Positions 20,898 to 30,959 of a stretch of DNA of 64,000 bases are shown piece after piece. The stretch lies in NCBI RefSeq assembly GCF_001281405.1, contig NZ_CP010401.1, forward strand, positions 1,140,001 through 1,204,000, written 5' to 3'. The position numbers and the translations under genes are program-made. Source of the DNA: Bartonella ancashensis (GTDB taxonomy: Bacteria > Pseudomonadota > Alphaproteobacteria > Rhizobiales > Rhizobiaceae). Position 1 is the first letter of the stretch; every line of letters begins with the position of its first letter. The notes under the pieces were generated by a model. That model ran no database searches, was not told where the DNA came from, and was given only the letters and a program-made list of their open reading frames with translations.

Positions 20898-21604
20898 TGA
20901 CCCCTGCATGGCTTTACTCTCTTTTCAGTTCTGATCTCCTTAATCAACACGGCCCTCAGCTGATTAAGGGGTTTATTGTCACAATTGAGCTTGTATTTAT
21001 TTCCTTTTTTTCTGGACTTTTTTTTAGTATGTTTGTCACTTTTTCATATTTGTCAAATAAAAAACCCTTACGTTATTTAGCACAAGCCTATATCTACTTT
21101 TTTCGTAGCTCTCCTTTATTAGTGCAGCTTTTTCTCTTTTACTACGGCCTCGGATCAATGAAAGGATTTTGGGAAAAAATTGATTTATGGTGGTTTTTTC
21201 AAAACGCGTGGTATTGTTGTCTTTTCATTTTTTCACTCAATTCTGCTGCTTATCAAGCAAAAATATTTACTGGAAGTTTTTCATCAATAAAAGTTGAACA
21301 ATATGAAGCAGCAAAGGCTTTAGGTCTGCGCAATTCTACGATATTTTTAAAAATTATTTTACCACAAGCAATAGTTATAGCTTTACGCCCTTTAGGAAAT
21401 GAATTTATCTTGATACTTAAATCTAGTGCCATTGCTTCACTTTTGACAATTTATGATTTAATGGGAATTGCCAAATTAATTTACGCACGTACATTCGATT
21501 TTCAAGTTTACATTTGGATCTCTATTATTTACCTCTCCATCGTAGGGCTAATTCATTGTTTTATCACTGCTATTGAACATTATCTCACGCGACACTTGCG
21601 GTAA
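20897..21604 (+). CDS. Amino-acid ABC transporter permease (HisM/ArtM type)
   Basis: A 235-residue permease, the partner of the preceding gene. RSSPLLVQLFLFYYGLGS is the conserved segment of the HisM/ArtM group, and the EAA loop reads EQYEAAKALGLRNSTIFLKIILPQ. Its ATG overlaps the stop codon of the previous permease. Transport by this pair needs an ABC ATPase (HisP/ArtP type), which is not encoded next to it, so the ATPase must be elsewhere or shared. Convergent with lpxB across a 279-bp gap with no clear terminator. Confidence 0.92.
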   Translation: MTPAWLYSLFSSDLLNQHGPQLIKGFIVTIELVFISFFSGLFFSMFVTFSYLSNKKPLRYLAQAYIYFFRSSPLLVQLFLFYYGLGSMKGFWEKIDLWWFFQNAWYCCLFIFSLNSAAYQAKIFTGSFSSIKVEQYEAAKALGLRNSTIFLKIILPQAIVIALRPLGNEFILILKSSAIASLLTIYDLMGIAKLIYARTFDFQVYIWISIIYLSIVGLIHCFITAIEHYLTRHLR

Positions 21605-21883
21605 ACAAAAATAGCCTAAAAAGATTTTATTAATACCGAAATAATAAGGTTATGGAGTTTTTATCGTTTTTATTCGACATTCCCACAAATAGCACAACAA
21701 CTTCTCAATACCACATAATATAAATTTGGATGCTGAAGCTGCCAAGTGCATTAGTGAATTTCTTGTGCAAAGTTGTAAGAAGAAGATCTTTTCTAAGAAA
21801 TAAAAAAATCATCAAAAACACAATAACTGATATTTTTCATACTAATCCTTCCTCTCAGTGATTTTACGATTTTTTCATAAAAA

Positions 21884-23089
21884 TTAAGAGCTAGTATCAC
21901 TACGCGGATAATCTTTGGTATTCCGCTTTTTTCGAAAAAGATCCATAATTACTTGAGATGCTCGAATCCCTGGTGGTATCTCAACTTCCATCTTTTCTTT
22001 TACTATATCAAAAGAACTAAGTTGCAGCTGTCGCAATGAAGAATTATATAAAAGCTGCTCAATTTGTCTTGCCAACATACCTGGTCGCAAAAATTCATTC
22101 AAATACTCAGGAACAATTGGCTTATCTAAGATAATATTTGGAAGAGCAGCACTCCACAGCATCAATTTCGGAAAAATAAATAATTTGGAAAAAAGATCTA
22201 ACTTATAGCAAAGAACCATTGGAATTTTTGCTAACGCTAGTTCAAGTGATACTGTACCGAGTGCCGCAAGTGCAACATCAGACTCTGAAAAAGCACACCA
22301 TTTTGCATTTTCACCAACAACAACATCAATTTTATCCTCCCAATTTTGTACAAAGGAATGAATATCATCTACCAAATGTGGTAAAGTTGGTAGAATAATG
22401 CGTAAATGAGGAACACGCTGCCTTAATATTTTTATTACCTTTTCAAAAATAGGCATCAAATGACGAACTTCTGAGCGGCGAGATCCTGGTAAAATGACCA
22501 TTGTAAAAGAAAAATCTTTCTTAGTTGTTGAATTTTTCCTTTTTGATTGGATTTTTAAAAGCGGAGCATAACTTGAGAGACGATGTCCTACATAAGTAGT
22601 AGGCGGCCCACCTAAGTTTTTCATTATCTCTTCCTCGAAGGGAAAAACTGCTAAAACATGGTCAACAAATTTGCACATAGCCCTGGCGCGATCCGGACGC
22701 CATGCCCACACAGTTGGCGCAACATACTGAATAATAGGGATAGAAGGAGCCAAAATTCGCACCCTTTTAGCAACACGATGTGCAAAATCAGGATTATCTA
22801 TAATAATTAAACAATGAGGATTCTCTCGTGCAATAAACCTGGACAAACTCCGAATATGCATCAACAAAATCGGCAATCTTTTTAATACTGCACCAAGGCC
22901 TATCAAAGAAATCTCACTGGAATTAAAAACACTCTTTAAGCCTAAACCCTCTAAGTGCCTTCCTCCAACACCAATTAAACGGATATTGCATGCTTCTTGA
23001 GAAGATAAAGAAGAAATCAAATCAGCTCCAAGCAAATCACCTGACTCTTCTCCTGCAATAACAGCAATTTTTAAAGAAAATTTACCCAT
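21884..23089 (-). CDS. lpxB: Lipid-A-disaccharide synthase
   Basis: A glycosyltransferase (about 401 residues) that joins UDP-2,3-diacylglucosamine and lipid X to form the lipid A disaccharide at the inner membrane. The opening KIAVIAGEESGDLLGADLI, the segment QYVAPTVWAWRPDRA and PGSRRSEVRHLMP are family landmarks. A TTG upstream (23104) also opens the frame, but the ATG at 23089 overlaps the lpxI stop as ATGGGTAA, an 8-base overlap implying coupled translation. It is the last gene of the leftward lipid A cluster. Confidence 0.95.
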   Translation of the reverse strand: MGKFSLKIAVIAGEESGDLLGADLISSLSSQEACNIRLIGVGGRHLEGLGLKSVFNSSEISLIGLGAVLKRLPILLMHIRSLSRFIARENPHCLIIIDNPDFAHRVAKRVRILAPSIPIIQYVAPTVWAWRPDRARAMCKFVDHVLAVFPFEEEIMKNLGGPPTTYVGHRLSSYAPLLKIQSKRKNSTTKKDFSFTMVILPGSRRSEVRHLMPIFEKVIKILRQRVPHLRIILPTLPHLVDDIHSFVQNWEDKIDVVVGENAKWCAFSESDVALAALGTVSLELALAKIPMVLCYKLDLFSKLFIFPKLMLWSAALPNIILDKPIVPEYLNEFLRPGMLARQIEQLLYNSSLRQLQLSSFDIVKEKMEVEIPPGIRASQVIMDLFRKKRNTKDYPRSDTSS

Positions 23090-23954
23090 TATCAGATATT
23101 TCAAATGTTTCTATAAATAATTTACTCTTATTGGCCTCTGCTACCGTCTCTCTAAGAGATAATATTAGACTCTTATTTGCTTCCACTGCAATGCCAGATA
23201 ATCCGCTTTTTGCAGCATTAATGATTGTTCTAGGGCCAATTGATGGCAAATCAAAGCGGTAATCTTGTTGTGGTTTAACACACTTAACAAGGATTCCTCC
23301 TTGAAGTGCTACTTTTCCACTTTTCTTCATTTCATAAATCTGATGTAGCATAGCATCCGTCCCTTCAGCTCCCTCTAGTGCGGCTACTTTACCGTCAATA
23401 ACCACGGCAGCTTGCCCAATATCTAATCGACCTAAAGACTTAGCGGCTGAAACTGCCAATAAAATATCAGACTTTTCTTTCTGACTGGCACGTCGCAATG
23501 TTAAATCAAATTCTGGTGGCGCTAATAAATCTGGTACAATTTCATGAGCACCAACAACACAAAAACCGTATGATTCAACAATTTGTACAAAAGTTTTTAA
23601 TAGCGCGTCATCCCCTTTCTTCAATACTTTTAAAAGTTTAGGTAAGATAGACAAAGTTATCCAATCAAATCGCAACTGAAAAAGAGCGGGACGCCTTTTA
23701 ACACCTCCCGCTAAAACAACATTACAAATTTCTTTCTCTTTTAAAACCTTCAACAATCGCGCTAATTCTACGATCGATAATTCACAGTGCTCATAAGCAT
23801 AAAGCACAGGTTCTACTTCTCCACGCAAAAGAATGATAAAAGGATCACTTCCACGTTGTTCAAGAGCTTTAGCAACAGCTATAGGCAACACACCACTTCC
23901 TGCTATGATAGCAGTCCGACCAGAAAAATGATCCTTATGACAAAGAAGAGACAT
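23082..23954 (-). CDS. lpxI: UDP-2,3-diacylglucosamine pyrophosphatase LpxI
   Basis: A 290-residue DUF1009/LpxI protein that hydrolyses UDP-2,3-diacylglucosamine to lipid X, the step carried out by LpxH in enterobacteria. The N-terminal AIIAGSGVLPIAVAKAL, VVLAGGVKRRP, the DDALLKTFVQIVESYGF block and the C-terminal KCVKPQQDYRFDLPSIGP...GIAVEA region fit the family. It starts 2 bp after lpxA and overlaps lpxB, exactly where LpxI is found in alphaproteobacteria. Confidence 0.94.
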   Translation of the reverse strand: MSLLCHKDHFSGRTAIIAGSGVLPIAVAKALEQRGSDPFIILLRGEVEPVLYAYEHCELSIVELARLLKVLKEKEICNVVLAGGVKRRPALFQLRFDWITLSILPKLLKVLKKGDDALLKTFVQIVESYGFCVVGAHEIVPDLLAPPEFDLTLRRASQKEKSDILLAVSAAKSLGRLDIGQAAVVIDGKVAALEGAEGTDAMLHQIYEMKKSGKVALQGGILVKCVKPQQDYRFDLPSIGPRTIINAAKSGLSGIAVEANKSLILSLRETVAEANKSKLFIETFEISDNG

Positions 23955-23956
23955 CC

Positions 23957-24781
23957 TTAGTCCTGATTTAAGAGCATCATATCACTTTCAAATTTAGGTG
24001 TGCAGTAAAAACGTCTTCCTTTTTCCTTAATGAAATTCAAAACATCAATCACAGATTGAGAAGTAGAATGAGAAGAAAAAACATCATTTACGCGCTCTTT
24101 CAGCGGCTTACTGCGATCAAACAGCATATTTACTGCATGACGCAGTGCGTGGATTTCTTTTCGCTCAAGACCAGAACGTTTCATACCAATGATATTTAAC
24201 CCAGCAAGTTTAGCTTGCACACCAACAGCCGTTCCGTAGGGAATTAAATCACCAACTAGTGCAGAAACACCACCAATAAACGCATGATGCCCGATACGAA
24301 CAAACTGATGTACAGCAGAACCACCACCAATAATGACATGATCACCAACTGTAACATGACCACCAATCATCGCATTGTTTGCAAATGTTACATGATCACC
24401 TACATGACAATCATGGGCAACATGAGCATAAGAAAAAAATTGACAATTATCACCAACAACGGTCGTCCCTATACTTGAATCAGAGCCTCTATGCATTGTA
24501 ACACCCTCACGGATGATACAATTTTTACCAATGGAAAGAGTTGTACGCCCTCCTTTATGTTTGTTATTCTGTGGAGATGCTCCTAAAACTGCATGGGGAA
24601 ACACCGTACTATGTGCACCCAACACCGTCTCTCCCATAATAACAACATGGCTCATTAAACGACATCCATTCCCGATAACAGCCTCTGGCCCAATATGGCA
24701 AAAAGGGCCTATCAATACGTCTTCACCAAGCTGTGCTCCTTTTTCCACATAAGCAGTTGGATGAATTTTCGTATCAGACAT
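23957..24781 (-). CDS. lpxA: UDP-N-acetylglucosamine acyltransferase
   Basis: A 274-residue left-handed beta-helix enzyme that transfers a hydroxyacyl chain from ACP to UDP-GlcNAc, the first step of lipid A synthesis. Hexapeptide repeats run from about residue 8 to 190. The catalytic His lies in the YAHVAHDCHVGDHV segment, and the C-terminal helical part (GLERKEIHALRHAVNMLF) is typical. It is packed between fabZ and lpxI with 2-bp gaps. Length is within the usual 260-280. Confidence 0.96.
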   Translation of the reverse strand: MSDTKIHPTAYVEKGAQLGEDVLIGPFCHIGPEAVIGNGCRLMSHVVIMGETVLGAHSTVFPHAVLGASPQNNKHKGGRTTLSIGKNCIIREGVTMHRGSDSSIGTTVVGDNCQFFSYAHVAHDCHVGDHVTFANNAMIGGHVTVGDHVIIGGGSAVHQFVRIGHHAFIGGVSALVGDLIPYGTAVGVQAKLAGLNIIGMKRSGLERKEIHALRHAVNMLFDRSKPLKERVNDVFSSHSTSQSVIDVLNFIKEKGRRFYCTPKFESDMMLLNQD

Positions 24782-24783
24782 TT

Positions 24784-25266
24784 CTAAAATCCTACTGCTT
24801 TTTTTGATTCAACAATCATTGCAGATACTTCAGCTTCAGAGACACGTATACCCTCTACCTCTGCAACACACAGAAAACGCCTAATACCAGATCGTTTTTT
24901 TAATAGCTGAACATGAATCTTCAATTGATCGCCGGGTATAACAGGTTTACGAAACTTGGCACTGTCAACAGTCATGAGATAGACCAAACCTACTTTCTGG
25001 TTACTCAAATTTAAAAGTGAAATAGCCCCTGCCGTTTGTGCCATAGCCTCTAAAATCAAAACTCCAGGCATAACAGGCTCTCCAGGAAAATGCCCCATAA
25101 AATGAGGTTCGTTAATTGTTACATTCTTGATACCTGTCGCCTTCTGATCACCATCAATTTCGATGATACGATCGATCAACAAAAATGGATAACGATGCGG
25201 CAATATTGATAATAATCGAGTAATATCCGCAGATTCTAGGCTCTCTACTCTTCCTACGCTAACCAT
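24784..25266 (-). CDS. fabZ: 3-hydroxyacyl-ACP dehydratase FabZ
   Basis: A 160-residue hot-dog-fold dehydratase of fatty acid elongation. Motifs: [12 protein letters not shown] with the catalytic His, and [16 protein letters not shown] with the GHFPG motif and Glu helix. The frame opens nine codons earlier inside lpxD, but the ATG at 25266 lies one base after the lpxD stop and is preceded by AGAGGA. Placement between lpxD and lpxA links hydroxyacyl-ACP use by fatty acid and lipid A synthesis. Confidence 0.95.
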   Translation of the reverse strand: MVSVGRVESLESADITRLLSILPHRYPFLLIDRIIEIDGDQKATGIKNVTINEPHFMGHFPGEPVMPGVLILEAMAQTAGAISLLNLSNQKVGLVYLMTVDSAKFRKPVIPGDQLKIHVQLLKKRSGIRRFLCVAEVEGIRVSEAEVSAMIVESKKAVGF

Positions 25267-25267
25267 A

Positions 25268-26323
25268 CTATTTTTTTCCTCTTTTATGGCCAATATTACG
25301 CAACGCTGCTACCTCACGGAACCACTTTTTAAACGGTTGAGCTGGACTACCTCCCCATTTTTCGCCATCAGGAATATCGTTCATAACACCACTACCAGCA
25401 GCGATCTGAACATCTTCGCCTATTGTAACATGATCTACAACCCCAACACTCCCACCAAGTCGAGACATATCACCTATAGATGTACTACCAGCAATGCCGC
25501 ATTGAGCAGCAATAAGACAATAACGACCAATTTTTACATTATGAGCAATTTGCACAAGGTTATCGATTTTACTACCCTCACCAATGATAGTATCTCCAAA
25601 AGCTCCACGATCAATTGTTGTATTAGCTCCAATTTCTACACCGTCCTGAATAATCACACGGCCAAGCTGTGGAACTTTTTCAATCCCAGAAGAACCACGG
25701 ACATAACCAAATCCATCTTGCCCAATACACACACCGGGATAAAGCTTAACTTTATCACCTATCAGAGAGTACTGAACCGTTACTTTAGGGGCAATATAAC
25801 ACTCCCGCCCAATGCGACAATTTTCACCAATAACAGCTGTTGATGCGATGAGAGTACCTGCACCAATTTCAACATTTTTACCAATGACTGCTCCTACTTC
25901 AATACACGCACCATCTTCAATCTTAGCACTCGGATGAATATACGCGTATGGTGAAATTTCCTTTTGGCCAAACCAGGGAACCGGCTGAACAGAATCAGGA
26001 AATAAAATACGTCCTATTCGAGCAAAATCACGTTGTGGAGTAGATGTCACGAGAACCGCAATAGACCTTGGAACCTTCATAACAACATCGCTCGTACAAA
26101 AAACGGCAACCGCAGCACTACCTAATAAAGCATCAGAAAATTTCAAATTCTCTATAAAAACCAAAGAACCTTCTCGGGCATCTTCAACAGAGGAAAGAGT
26201 GCTTATGACTATGTTCGAAAACTCAGGATTCAAAAGCTTTGCACCAGTTAATTCCGCAGCATCAGCAACAGTCAATCGCCGAGACGGCATAAAAAAAATG
26301 TATCCGCCATAAAAACACTTCAT
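25268..26323 (-). CDS. lpxD: UDP-3-O-acylglucosamine N-acyltransferase LpxD; start region disturbed
   Basis: A hexapeptide-repeat acyltransferase that adds the N-linked hydroxyacyl chain in lipid A synthesis. The uridine-binding N-terminal domain (about residues 12-110), beta-helix with the catalytic His in [10 protein letters not shown], and [19 protein letters not shown] tail are intact. The start is odd. Brucella LpxD begins MADPIFFKPSR as I recall; here ATG GCG GAT ACA sits at 26310-26299, but the T8 run that follows (26298-26291) puts it out of frame with PSRRLTV. Nine T would restore MADTFFFMPSR. As read, the in-frame starts are ATG 26323 (Shine-Dalgarno touching it) or ATG 26290 (none). 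Confidence 0.93.
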   Translation of the reverse strand: MKCFYGGYIFFMPSRRLTVADAAELTGAKLLNPEFSNIVISTLSSVEDAREGSLVFIENLKFSDALLGSAAVAVFCTSDVVMKVPRSIAVLVTSTPQRDFARIGRILFPDSVQPVPWFGQKEISPYAYIHPSAKIEDGACIEVGAVIGKNVEIGAGTLIASTAVIGENCRIGRECYIAPKVTVQYSLIGDKVKLYPGVCIGQDGFGYVRGSSGIEKVPQLGRVIIQDGVEIGANTTIDRGAFGDTIIGEGSKIDNLVQIAHNVKIGRYCLIAAQCGIAGSTSIGDMSRLGGSVGVVDHVTIGEDVQIAAGSGVMNDIPDGEKWGGSPAQPFKKWFREVAALRNIGHKRGKK

Positions 26324-26370
26324 CTCCCAGCTTAGTATACCTTTTCCAGACGCTCTATTCTTTTCAAGGA

Positions 26371-28767
26371 CTAAAATTTGGTGGAAATACCAAAATTTAA
26401 ATTCTGCACATAATCACCCTTTTGCTTAGTTATTGGCCAAGCATAATCGACACGAAGAGGGCCAAATGGCGACTCCCACATCAAACTAACACCAGCAGAC
26501 GTACGCCACGCACTCTTGGTGTCCGTGACTGGCTTTTCATCTTTAAGGACAGAGCTATAATGATTACCATAAAGAGTTGCAGCATCTGCAAACACTGCAC
26601 CACGAAAGCCTAAGCTATCAGGAACAAGAGGTATAGGAAACTGCACTTCAGCTGTTGCGTTAGCATACGTTGTTCCTCCTAAAAAATACACCTCTCCCTT
26701 ATTGGAAACCTGACGTGGACCTATCCCATTGTGCCTGAACCCCCTAATCATATCAGTACCACTTTTAAACATATCAAAAATGCGAACTCCCTCCTTGGAA
26801 GTCCCATGAATATAACCAGCACCGAAAGAAAGAAGACCAACAAGATCCATTTTATCAGAAAGTGTCTTGTACATCATCGCTTTGGTAGTTGTTTTTAAAA
26901 ACCGTGCACTCCCACCTAAACCCGCATATTCCTGAAGAGCACGAAGATATAAACCATCATGCGGATTTTTCATATCATCAATAGAGTTGTAAGTAAGCCC
27001 ATAGATAATTGACGAACGTTTCCAGGGACTCTGCTTTGCAGCCTGAACAATAGCACCAGAATATTTATCATATAGCTCTTCTATGACTTTCTCATTATTC
27101 AAATCATAGCTACCGCCAAAATCATACTCTTCTTGCACATAGGAATATGCCACACTAGCAGATAACTGCTCATTGATCGACATACCAAATCGAAGCGATC
27201 CCCCCGTTTGACGCACATCATATGCTTTATCGGCACGATAAGTGCTACGAAAAATATCCACTCCAGCAGACAAACGGTAACCCAAAAAATAAGGCTCTAC
27301 AAAAGACAAATTATAATTACGAGACTTTTCTTGGCCAGCTCCCAATCCTAAACGGACATATTGGCCATGCCCTTTCAGATTACGCTCAGTTACAGAAGCT
27401 TCAAGTGACATACCAGGACTGTTACCACCTGTCGTATAACCTCCGGAAAGGGAAAGATCCCCTGTTGGAGTTTCAACTACATTGACAAGCAACATCACTT
27501 GATCAGATTCATCAGTTGGTACCATAGAAATATCAACAGATCTAAAGAAACCTAAATTCTCTAATCGACGCTTTGCCCGTTGTACAAGTGTCTGATTATA
27601 AGCATCTCCTTCATTCAAATCAATTTCACGACGAATAACATAATCACGAGTCTTTTCATTACCACGTATATCAATTCTCTGAACATAAACCCGAGACCCT
27701 TGCTCAATGTTATAATGTACAGAAATCGTTTTATTCTTGAAATCACGATTACTTCGTGGATCTACTCGAGCAAATGCATATCCAGAATCAGCAACCTTAT
27801 TGTTAATAATTGCAACAGACCTTTCAATATCTTCTGCACTATAAATATCGCCTGAACGAGTTCTAAGTGCTGCCTTTATAGACTGAGTATCAACTCCACT
27901 GATATCACTCTCAACACTTACATTACCAATCTTATAACGCGCACCTTCGTCAAGAATAAAATGAATTCTATAACTATTACTCACGTTATCAAAAAATACT
28001 TTAGACGAAACAATGCGAAAATCTGCATAACCGTGATTATAATAAAAACGACGAAGCGCCTCTTCATCCGCAGCTAATCTTTCTGGGCTATAAATATCAC
28101 CTCGTGTTAATAAAGATAATATTCCCGAAGGTTTCGTTGAAATAACGTCACGCAAACGACGATTTCCAAATACACTGTTTCCTTCAAAGGTAATGTCTGA
28201 AATCTTTGTTTTAGCTCCCTCTGTAACGTTGAAAACTATATTCACACGCCCCTTACCCAAACTGACAGTCCGAGCCGTAATAGAAACATTATTACGACCA
28301 ACCATGCGGTAAGATTCTTTGAGGACTCTGATATCCGCTGATAACTTAGCAGGACTAAAAGCTGTATTTGGCTTCAGAGAAGTAAACCGCTTAAGATCAG
28401 CTTCCTTGAGTGCTCTATTTCCTTGAAATAGTACCTCATTGACCATCTCGTACTCTTTGACAACTACAACCAGTTTATTGCCGTTCTGGTTTATTTTAAC
28501 ATCATAAAATAACCCTAAATCAAAAAGACGTTTCACGGCGGCATCAATATCACCACTCCCAACATCTTTGCCAGATTTGATATTCACCCTATCCCGAATC
28601 ATCTGAGAATCGACAAGCTTATTACCACGAACTTCAATATCATGAACAACGGATGCTTGTGCCCTTTCAACGCTTGAAACTGACATAACTGCCATTGCTG
28701 AAGAAAACATAAACGCGGTCAACACAGTCATCGATACTGTATTAAAAAATCTTGAACTTGTAGCCAT
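26371..28767 (-). CDS. bamA: Outer-membrane protein assembly factor BamA
   Basis: About 798 residues with a signal peptide (cleavage probably near AQA-SVV), five POTRA domains (about residues 40-425, starting [14 protein letters not shown]) and a 16-strand beta-barrel ending [10 protein letters not shown], a C-terminal Phe as expected for an outer-membrane barrel. BamA inserts barrel proteins into the outer membrane. The [12 protein letters not shown] segment matches the conserved VRGF/IRGF element of barrel loop 6. GTG at 28779 also opens the frame, but ATG 28767 follows GAAGG at good spacing. The rseP gene lies 201 bp upstream. Confidence 0.95.
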   Translation of the reverse strand: MATSSRFFNTVSMTVLTAFMFSSAMAVMSVSSVERAQASVVHDIEVRGNKLVDSQMIRDRVNIKSGKDVGSGDIDAAVKRLFDLGLFYDVKINQNGNKLVVVVKEYEMVNEVLFQGNRALKEADLKRFTSLKPNTAFSPAKLSADIRVLKESYRMVGRNNVSITARTVSLGKGRVNIVFNVTEGAKTKISDITFEGNSVFGNRRLRDVISTKPSGILSLLTRGDIYSPERLAADEEALRRFYYNHGYADFRIVSSKVFFDNVSNSYRIHFILDEGARYKIGNVSVESDISGVDTQSIKAALRTRSGDIYSAEDIERSVAIINNKVADSGYAFARVDPRSNRDFKNKTISVHYNIEQGSRVYVQRIDIRGNEKTRDYVIRREIDLNEGDAYNQTLVQRAKRRLENLGFFRSVDISMVPTDESDQVMLLVNVVETPTGDLSLSGGYTTGGNSPGMSLEASVTERNLKGHGQYVRLGLGAGQEKSRNYNLSFVEPYFLGYRLSAGVDIFRSTYRADKAYDVRQTGGSLRFGMSINEQLSASVAYSYVQEEYDFGGSYDLNNEKVIEELYDKYSGAIVQAAKQSPWKRSSIIYGLTYNSIDDMKNPHDGLYLRALQEYAGLGGSARFLKTTTKAMMYKTLSDKMDLVGLLSFGAGYIHGTSKEGVRIFDMFKSGTDMIRGFRHNGIGPRQVSNKGEVYFLGGTTYANATAEVQFPIPLVPDSLGFRGAVFADAATLYGNHYSSVLKDEKPVTDTKSAWRTSAGVSLMWESPFGPLRVDYAWPITKQKGDYVQNLNFGISTKF

Positions 28768-28968
28768 TGGCACCTTCACCCTAACCCCTAATAAACATTA
28801 AAAAATTTTCTTTACTTGATAAATAAAGGCTTTCTAGATAAAATCTATAACAGCACAGCACCCTGACTAATATAGAAGAAAGCTTTCTAATTTTCATCTT
28901 TTCCTACTATTACCCGGTTCGCGTAGTTTCACTATTAGCTAACTTATAGCATTTTTGCTATCACTTAA

Positions 28969-30117
28969 TTAACTCAACCAACAAAAATAATCATTGAAGA
29001 ACACAAAAACCACAAAGGTAAAAACCGTAAAGATACCTACCCGGAAAAGCACTTCCTGAATTTTGGCGGGCACCGATCGTCCAATAACGGCTTCAATCGT
29101 ATAAAATAATAAACGCCCACCATCAAGTGGCAAGATTGGAAAAAGATTAATAAGAGCAATGTTAACCGAAAGAAAAGCAGAAAAATTGAGTAATGAGATA
29201 AATCCTGTCTCGCTTATTTTCCAAGCAACTGTAGCGACCTTTGAGGGACCACTTAATTGGCAAAAATCTCCTCCTCCACTCATCAAGCGACCAATAAAAA
29301 AAATCGTCTGAGTGACAATAAACGTCGTACGTCTCAACGCTTCCCTTACCGCTTCTCCAGCACTATAGTAAACTTTTTTTACATAAGCTTGATTTAAACG
29401 CACGGAATTTTCTGGATCGATTGGTGCCCCCACTCCAATCATAAAAAACTGAATCTTGTTACCAAATCCATCATCTTGCTCTGTTACTTTGGGCACGATC
29501 ACAGTTTTAAATATTCTTCCCACACGCTCCATTGTAAATTCTATAGAGTTTTCACCATGAGAAGCCACATAAATTGCTAAATCCTCAAAGCTTTTAACTT
29601 TTTGACCGTTTATTTCAATAAAACGATCTCCTAATAGCAAACCAGCCTGAGAAGCAGGAGAATCTTTCACTAAAGAACCAACAACAGGCTCAACAGTCAT
29701 ACTCCCTGAATAAAAGAAAAAAAATGCTAAAACAATAATACCAAAAAGAACATTAAATAAAGGACCAGCAAACACAGTCACTGCCCTTTTCCAAGCACGA
29801 GCGCAAGAAAATGAACCTCTAACTAGTAAAGATGCTTTCGACGAAGAAACATCCGTCTCATCTTCATCACCAACAAATCTTACATATCCTCCTAAAAAAA
29901 TCCACGATAGACGCCACCGCGTGCCATATTTATCCGTATAAGACAACATCGGTGGTCCAAATCCTATAGAAAAAACCGACGCTCTAATACCACATAATCG
30001 ACCAACAAGATAGTGCCCCATTTCATGCACAAAAACAACAACCATAATGGTAAAAATAACGCTAGAAATCCTCCAAAGAACATCGCTTACAGCAAACACA
30101 TGATTTAAAATTTCCAA
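28969..30117 (-). CDS. rseP: Site-2 intramembrane zinc metalloprotease RseP
   Basis: A 382-residue inner-membrane protease that cuts anti-sigma factors or signal-peptide remnants within the membrane. The zinc-binding HEMGH is at residues 31-35 in the first membrane helix, a PDZ domain follows (about 125-200: GSLVKDSPASQAGLLLGDRFIEING), and the third zinc ligand lies in NLFPILPLDGGRLLF near residue 330. One PDZ domain is visible, as in alphaproteobacterial members, whereas E. coli RseP has two. It is 38 bp after cdsA. The dxr gene, often between cdsA and rseP in relatives, is absent here. Confidence 0.94.
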   Translation of the reverse strand: MEILNHVFAVSDVLWRISSVIFTIMVVVFVHEMGHYLVGRLCGIRASVFSIGFGPPMLSYTDKYGTRWRLSWIFLGGYVRFVGDEDETDVSSSKASLLVRGSFSCARAWKRAVTVFAGPLFNVLFGIIVLAFFFFYSGSMTVEPVVGSLVKDSPASQAGLLLGDRFIEINGQKVKSFEDLAIYVASHGENSIEFTMERVGRIFKTVIVPKVTEQDDGFGNKIQFFMIGVGAPIDPENSVRLNQAYVKKVYYSAGEAVREALRRTTFIVTQTIFFIGRLMSGGGDFCQLSGPSKVATVAWKISETGFISLLNFSAFLSVNIALINLFPILPLDGGRLLFYTIEAVIGRSVPAKIQEVLFRVGIFTVFTFVVFVFFNDYFCWLS

Positions 30118-30155
30118 AACACACCTCTTAACTAGATCAAGTAAAATTAACTAGA

Positions 30156-30959
30156 TCATATAAAAAACTTAAAAGGTGCGTTCATATCAAATGCAAATGC
30201 ACTAACTAAATAAAGGAAAAAAGAAGCACCAACCAGCCCATCCATGCGGTCCATAAAACCACCATGTCCGGGCAATAAACAACCGGAATCCTTAACAAAA
30301 AAATACCTCTTTAACCATGATTGGCCTAAATCACTTATCTGTGAAACAATGGATAAGATCAAAGCAAGCAGTGCCACAAAAATACTCAATCGGTTCATAA
30401 ATAAAAAGTAAACTGATGTACCACCAATGACCCCGATTACCGTCCCAGCAATTGCTCCTGACCATGTTTTATTAGGGGAAAATTGTGGAGCTAATTTAGG
30501 TCCACCAAATGTACGACCGGCGAAATATGCAGCAATATCTGTTCCCCACACAATTACAAATAAAAAAATGGCTACCCAAAATCCTAATGTCTCATAGCCC
30601 CTTAAAAAATGTAAAGACAAAACCGGAAGAGACGCATACAAAAAGCCACAAGAGACCCAACCAATATTCTTAACAGATATAATACCCAATAACACCGCTG
30701 ATATTATCAAAATAGAAAAAATTGAAAAAGCTGAAGCTCCTAACATGAAAGATAGGCAAACAATAAAGTAAAAAATACCAGCTAATATTTTTTGTAAAAA
30801 ATTCCATTTTTCTTTGGTAATATTAATCCATTCATAAAGGATAAAACCTCCGATACTCCACACAAATAACAAGAAATAAATTCCTCCAAGCCAGGTAAAA
30901 CTCAGAGCAATAGGACAAAAAATAGAAGCCGTCAAAACACGTAAACAAAAATTAGACAA
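30156..30959 (-). CDS. cdsA: Phosphatidate cytidylyltransferase
   Basis: A polytopic enzyme (267 residues from the chosen start) that makes CDP-diacylglycerol from phosphatidate and CTP for all phospholipids. The CdsA signature region is clear: VWGTDIAAYFAGRTFGG, FSPNKTWSGAIAG and DSGCLLPGHGGFMDRMDG. Start choice: an upstream TTG (30992) has no ribosome-binding site, while the TTG at 30957-30959 is preceded by GGAGG with 5-bp spacing, so I place the start there; no suitable ATG exists. Membrane segments fill the N-terminal two thirds. Upstream, the place of uppS is empty. Confidence 0.93.
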   Translation of the reverse strand: MSNFCLRVLTASIFCPIALSFTWLGGIYFLLFVWSIGGFILYEWINITKEKWNFLQKILAGIFYFIVCLSFMLGASAFSIFSILIISAVLLGIISVKNIGWVSCGFLYASLPVLSLHFLRGYETLGFWVAIFLFVIVWGTDIAAYFAGRTFGGPKLAPQFSPNKTWSGAIAGTVIGVIGGTSVYFLFMNRLSIFVALLALILSIVSQISDLGQSWLKRYFFVKDSGCLLPGHGGFMDRMDGLVGASFFLYLVSAFAFDMNAPFKFFI

